NCBI RefSeq assembly: GCF_900187425.1
Contig: NZ_FYDJ01000025.1
Coordinates: 1 to 64,000 of the forward strand
From: Pseudomonas sp. Irchel s3h14
GTDB lineage: Bacteria; Pseudomonadota; Gammaproteobacteria; Pseudomonadales; Pseudomonadaceae
DNA: 64,000 bases
Direction of reading: 5' to 3'
In this document: positions 61,978 to 64,000 of the stretch, piece by piece
Numbering within the stretch: position 1 is the first letter of the stretch
How the letters are laid out: every line of letters starts with the position of its first letter
The notes under the pieces: model-generated
The model's input: the letters and a program-made list of their open reading frames with translations, nothing else
Told to the model about the DNA's origin: nothing
Databases searched by the model: none
Made by a program: the position numbers and the translations under genes

Positions 61978-63012
61978 TTACAGGAGGTTGTGTTCGGACA
62001 CCGGATCAATCTGCGCCCAATGCGATGAGTCTTCGCGATGGGCCTGCAAATACGGCAACACCGCCGCCAGCAACGGCGCCTTGAACGCCTCCTGGAAACG
62101 ATGGGCCAAACCCGGAATCAGCTTCAACTGGCTGCCGCGGATATGCGCCGCCAGGTGTACACCGTGCATCACCGGCAACAGCGGATCAGCGGTGCCGTGG
62201 ACCACCAGCGTCGGAACGCGTAGTTGATTGAGCAGCGCCACACGACTGCGCTCGGCGAGGATTGCCATGATCTGGCGCTTCACGCCCTCAGGGTTGAACG
62301 CACGGTCATAGGATTGCGCCGCCTGATGCAGCAATGCCTGCCGATCATCGCTCACCGTCGGGCTGCCCAGCGCCGCCAGCAAATCGGCTTGCTGCTCCAG
62401 TGCCACTTCGCGATTGGGCGCCCCACGACGCGACAACAGTTGCACCAACGCCGCACTCGGTGCCGGTAAACCTTCGGCCCCGGAGCTGGTCATGATCAGG
62501 GTCAGGCTCTCGACCCGTTGCGGCGCCATCGCCGCCATGTGCTGGGCAATCATCCCGCCCATGCTCGCGCCCAGCACGTGGAATTGCTCGACGTGCAACG
62601 CATCCATCAAGCCAAAAGCATCGTCTGCCATATCGGTCAGGGTGTACGGCGCCGACACCGGCAAACCGAGTTTGTAGCGCAGCACTTCAAAGGTCAGGTT
62701 GGCATCGACGGGCGCTTGCCGCCAGGTCGACAGGCCGACATCGCGATTGTCATAACGAATCACCCGAAAACCCTGCTGACACAGCGCAACCACCACCTCG
62801 TCCGGCCAGTGAATCAACTGCCCGCCAAGGCCCATTACCAGCAGCAACGCAGGGTCCGAGGCACGGCCGATGCTCTGGTACGCCAGGCTCACCTGCGCCA
62901 GATCGACCCGTTCGGTCGGAACATTGATATCGCAACGAGACGCCGCCAAGGACGGCAGGCCGAACAACAGCGCGGCCAGGAAAACCGCTGTGGAAAAAAA
63001 TCGTGCACGCAT
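61978..63012 (-). CDS. exported alpha/beta hydrolase
   Basis: 344 residues from the ATG at 63012. A longer frame upstream has no ribosome site. The signal peptide MRARFFSTAVFLAALLFGLPSLAA precedes a classic hydrolase core: oxyanion region LVMGLGGQLIHWPDEVV, nucleophile elbow GASMGG (Ser), and late Asp and His within LVVHGTADPLLPV and IPGLAHRF. The closest relatives are annotated as non-haem haloperoxidase or esterase-like enzymes, but the substrate is unknown. One Cys (SRCDINV) after the signal could be lipidated or form a disulfide. Confidence 0.85.
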   Translation of the reverse strand: MRARFFSTAVFLAALLFGLPSLAASRCDINVPTERVDLAQVSLAYQSIGRASDPALLLVMGLGGQLIHWPDEVVVALCQQGFRVIRYDNRDVGLSTWRQAPVDANLTFEVLRYKLGLPVSAPYTLTDMADDAFGLMDALHVEQFHVLGASMGGMIAQHMAAMAPQRVESLTLIMTSSGAEGLPAPSAALVQLLSRRGAPNREVALEQQADLLAALGSPTVSDDRQALLHQAAQSYDRAFNPEGVKRQIMAILAERSRVALLNQLRVPTLVVHGTADPLLPVMHGVHLAAHIRGSQLKLIPGLAHRFQEAFKAPLLAAVLPYLQAHREDSSHWAQIDPVSEHNLL

Positions 63013-63268
63013 GAAAAACACCGAAACGCAGAACTCCAGTAGAGCGCGAGTCTGATGAAGTTTGTTCAAGCGCGCTGCCACAGTTACGTGACAGTTTGAT
63101 GAAGAGTGCTGAACGGTAGTGGGCTAGCTGGTGACTGCCACTCGTCAGAAAACAACCTGTACCTGTTATTTCTGACAGTAGCCAGCCCGTGTGTTTGAGT
63201 TTTCAATCAGCCACTGACACGCAATTACCACCCTGGATCGCACGCTCTCGCGTGAATCGGAGAACCCC

Positions 63269-64000
63269 ATGACTGCTTGGTTTGTTTACACACCAGAACA
63301 ACTGGCCGCGCTCAAAAAAGAAAGCCCGCAACAACGGGTTGACCTGTTTGCCGCAGCCAGGTCGCAGGTCCTGTTCACAGAAGACGGCGTACTCAGGATA
63401 TTCCCCATCCTGATCCCCGGTTGGCACGTGGTCGACTACCCCACTGCCTCACATGGGGTCAACGCGGATGAGACCGCAGGCTCCGGACTTGGGTGGTGGG
63501 TCCTTTTCCCCTCCTATACCCTGATGGCGGCGTTTGACACCTTGCGCCTGTACATGGGCAAACACCTTGAGCCCGGTCAGGACCCGGACCCGACGGATCG
63601 AGGCACATTGATCAAGACCGAGATCGCCCCACAGGATCACAACAACGAGAACATCGTCAGCTTCATTCCCAGAACCGCTGTCGAAAAACCGGGCATCCAT
63701 CGGATGTGGTACTCGATCGAGCGCACCAGTGGGAACCTGGAACGTTCCGAAGAGATAACCGTATGGTTCAAGCCAACCTTCCCGGACAGCCTTGATCCAA
63801 CCGGCAACACCAGCGAACGCGTGCCTTTGAAGGCACCGATTTTCCCGGTGGTTATTGACAAGGAAATGGTCGAAGCCGGTGTTGAGTTCATCATTCCTGC
63901 CTGGTCAGTCATGACAATGGGAGACCGGGCTGTGCTGACGATCGATAACCAGATTGTCGAATTCGTCATCAATGCCGAGCAAGTCGGTCAAGACATCGTG
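63269..64000 (+). CDS. unrecognised large protein, truncated at the window edge
   Basis: The frame opens with ATG at 63269 (GGAG 8 bases upstream) and stays open to the right edge, giving the first 244 residues. It lacks a signal peptide and starts MTAWFVYTPEQLAALKKESP. The first 120 residues are a globular segment with many aromatic residues. From about 130 the sequence changes to beta-strand-rich blocks, such as RMWYSIERTSGNLERSEEITVWFKP and WSVMTMGDRAVLTIDNQIVEFVI, resembling Ig-like repeats of large surface or secreted proteins in fluorescent pseudomonads. I do not recognise a specific family. It may be an adhesin, a toxin-related protein or a large Ig-repeat protein. Confidence 0.6.
   Translation, partial: MTAWFVYTPEQLAALKKESPQQRVDLFAAARSQVLFTEDGVLRIFPILIPGWHVVDYPTASHGVNADETAGSGLGWWVLFPSYTLMAAFDTLRLYMGKHLEPGQDPDPTDRGTLIKTEIAPQDHNNENIVSFIPRTAVEKPGIHRMWYSIERTSGNLERSEEITVWFKPTFPDSLDPTGNTSERVPLKAPIFPVVIDKEMVEAGVEFIIPAWSVMTMGDRAVLTIDNQIVEFVINAEQVGQDIV

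Overview
The window looks like chromosomal core genome from a Pseudomonas of the fluorescens group. Gene content and order follow the Pseudomonas core closely, codon usage is GC-rich throughout, and intergenic gaps carry the paired palindromic repeats (core TGTAGGAGC...GCTTGCTCGCGA and GTGGGAGCGGGCTTGCTCGCGA) typical of that group. Family names, PAO1 comparisons and literature motifs below come from memory. Nothing was searched or computed beyond reading the sequence. I saw no tRNA, rRNA, CRISPR array, insertion sequence or prophage.

Layout. (1) 1-8.0 kb: a non-coding, probably repeat-derived left edge; the c-di-GMP phosphodiesterase bifA; then a four-gene periplasmic iron-type cluster (imelysin lipoprotein, di-haem oxidoreductase, second imelysin, DUF1513 protein). 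(2) 8-12.4 kb: an RND efflux pair without its own outer-membrane channel. (3) 12.5-17.3 kb: the ColR/ColS envelope-stress locus, with a methyltransferase, inaA/wapQ and a small secreted protein downstream, and a divergent PAP2 phosphatase. Two matching ColR-box-like sites flank it. (4) 17.4-21.9 kb: groES-groEL with a heat-shock promoter and a structured leader, then fxsA, hugZ and a short-chain dehydrogenase. (5) 22-30.3 kb: apbC, metG, and an Rnf cluster with subunits A, B, D, G and E but no C, then nth and a PA3496-type small protein. (6) 30.4-32.3 kb: an orphan response regulator and an AT-rich island with one unrecognised membrane protein. (7) 32.4-41.6 kb: argG, motY, pyrC, rnt, a 2-Cys peroxiredoxin, bfd-bfrB iron storage, grxD, a molybdopterin oxidoreductase and a small cytoplasmic protein. 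(8) 42-45.5 kb: argF overlapping an orphan ABC ATPase, then phzF-like and ybaK genes. (9) 45.9-51 kb: the complete glycerol regulon glpF-glpK-glpR-glpD. (10) 51-53.8 kb: a LysR/MFS/SnoaL-like accessory cassette. (11) 53.8-61.1 kb: the acidic amino acid ABC transporter aatJQMP with its sensor and regulator aauS-aauR and glpM. The aatJ upstream region has two AauR-type palindromes and a -24/-12 promoter. (12) 61.1-64 kb: a DsbA-family protein, a secreted alpha/beta hydrolase, and the start of a large unrecognised protein that runs off the right edge.

The points most worth following up are the Rnf cluster that lacks rnfC, together with an RnfB that has no membrane anchor and a long charged C-terminal tail; the poorly understood imelysin/di-haem cluster with a strong dyad over its promoter; the AT-rich island at 31.1-32.3 kb; and the truncated protein at the right edge.
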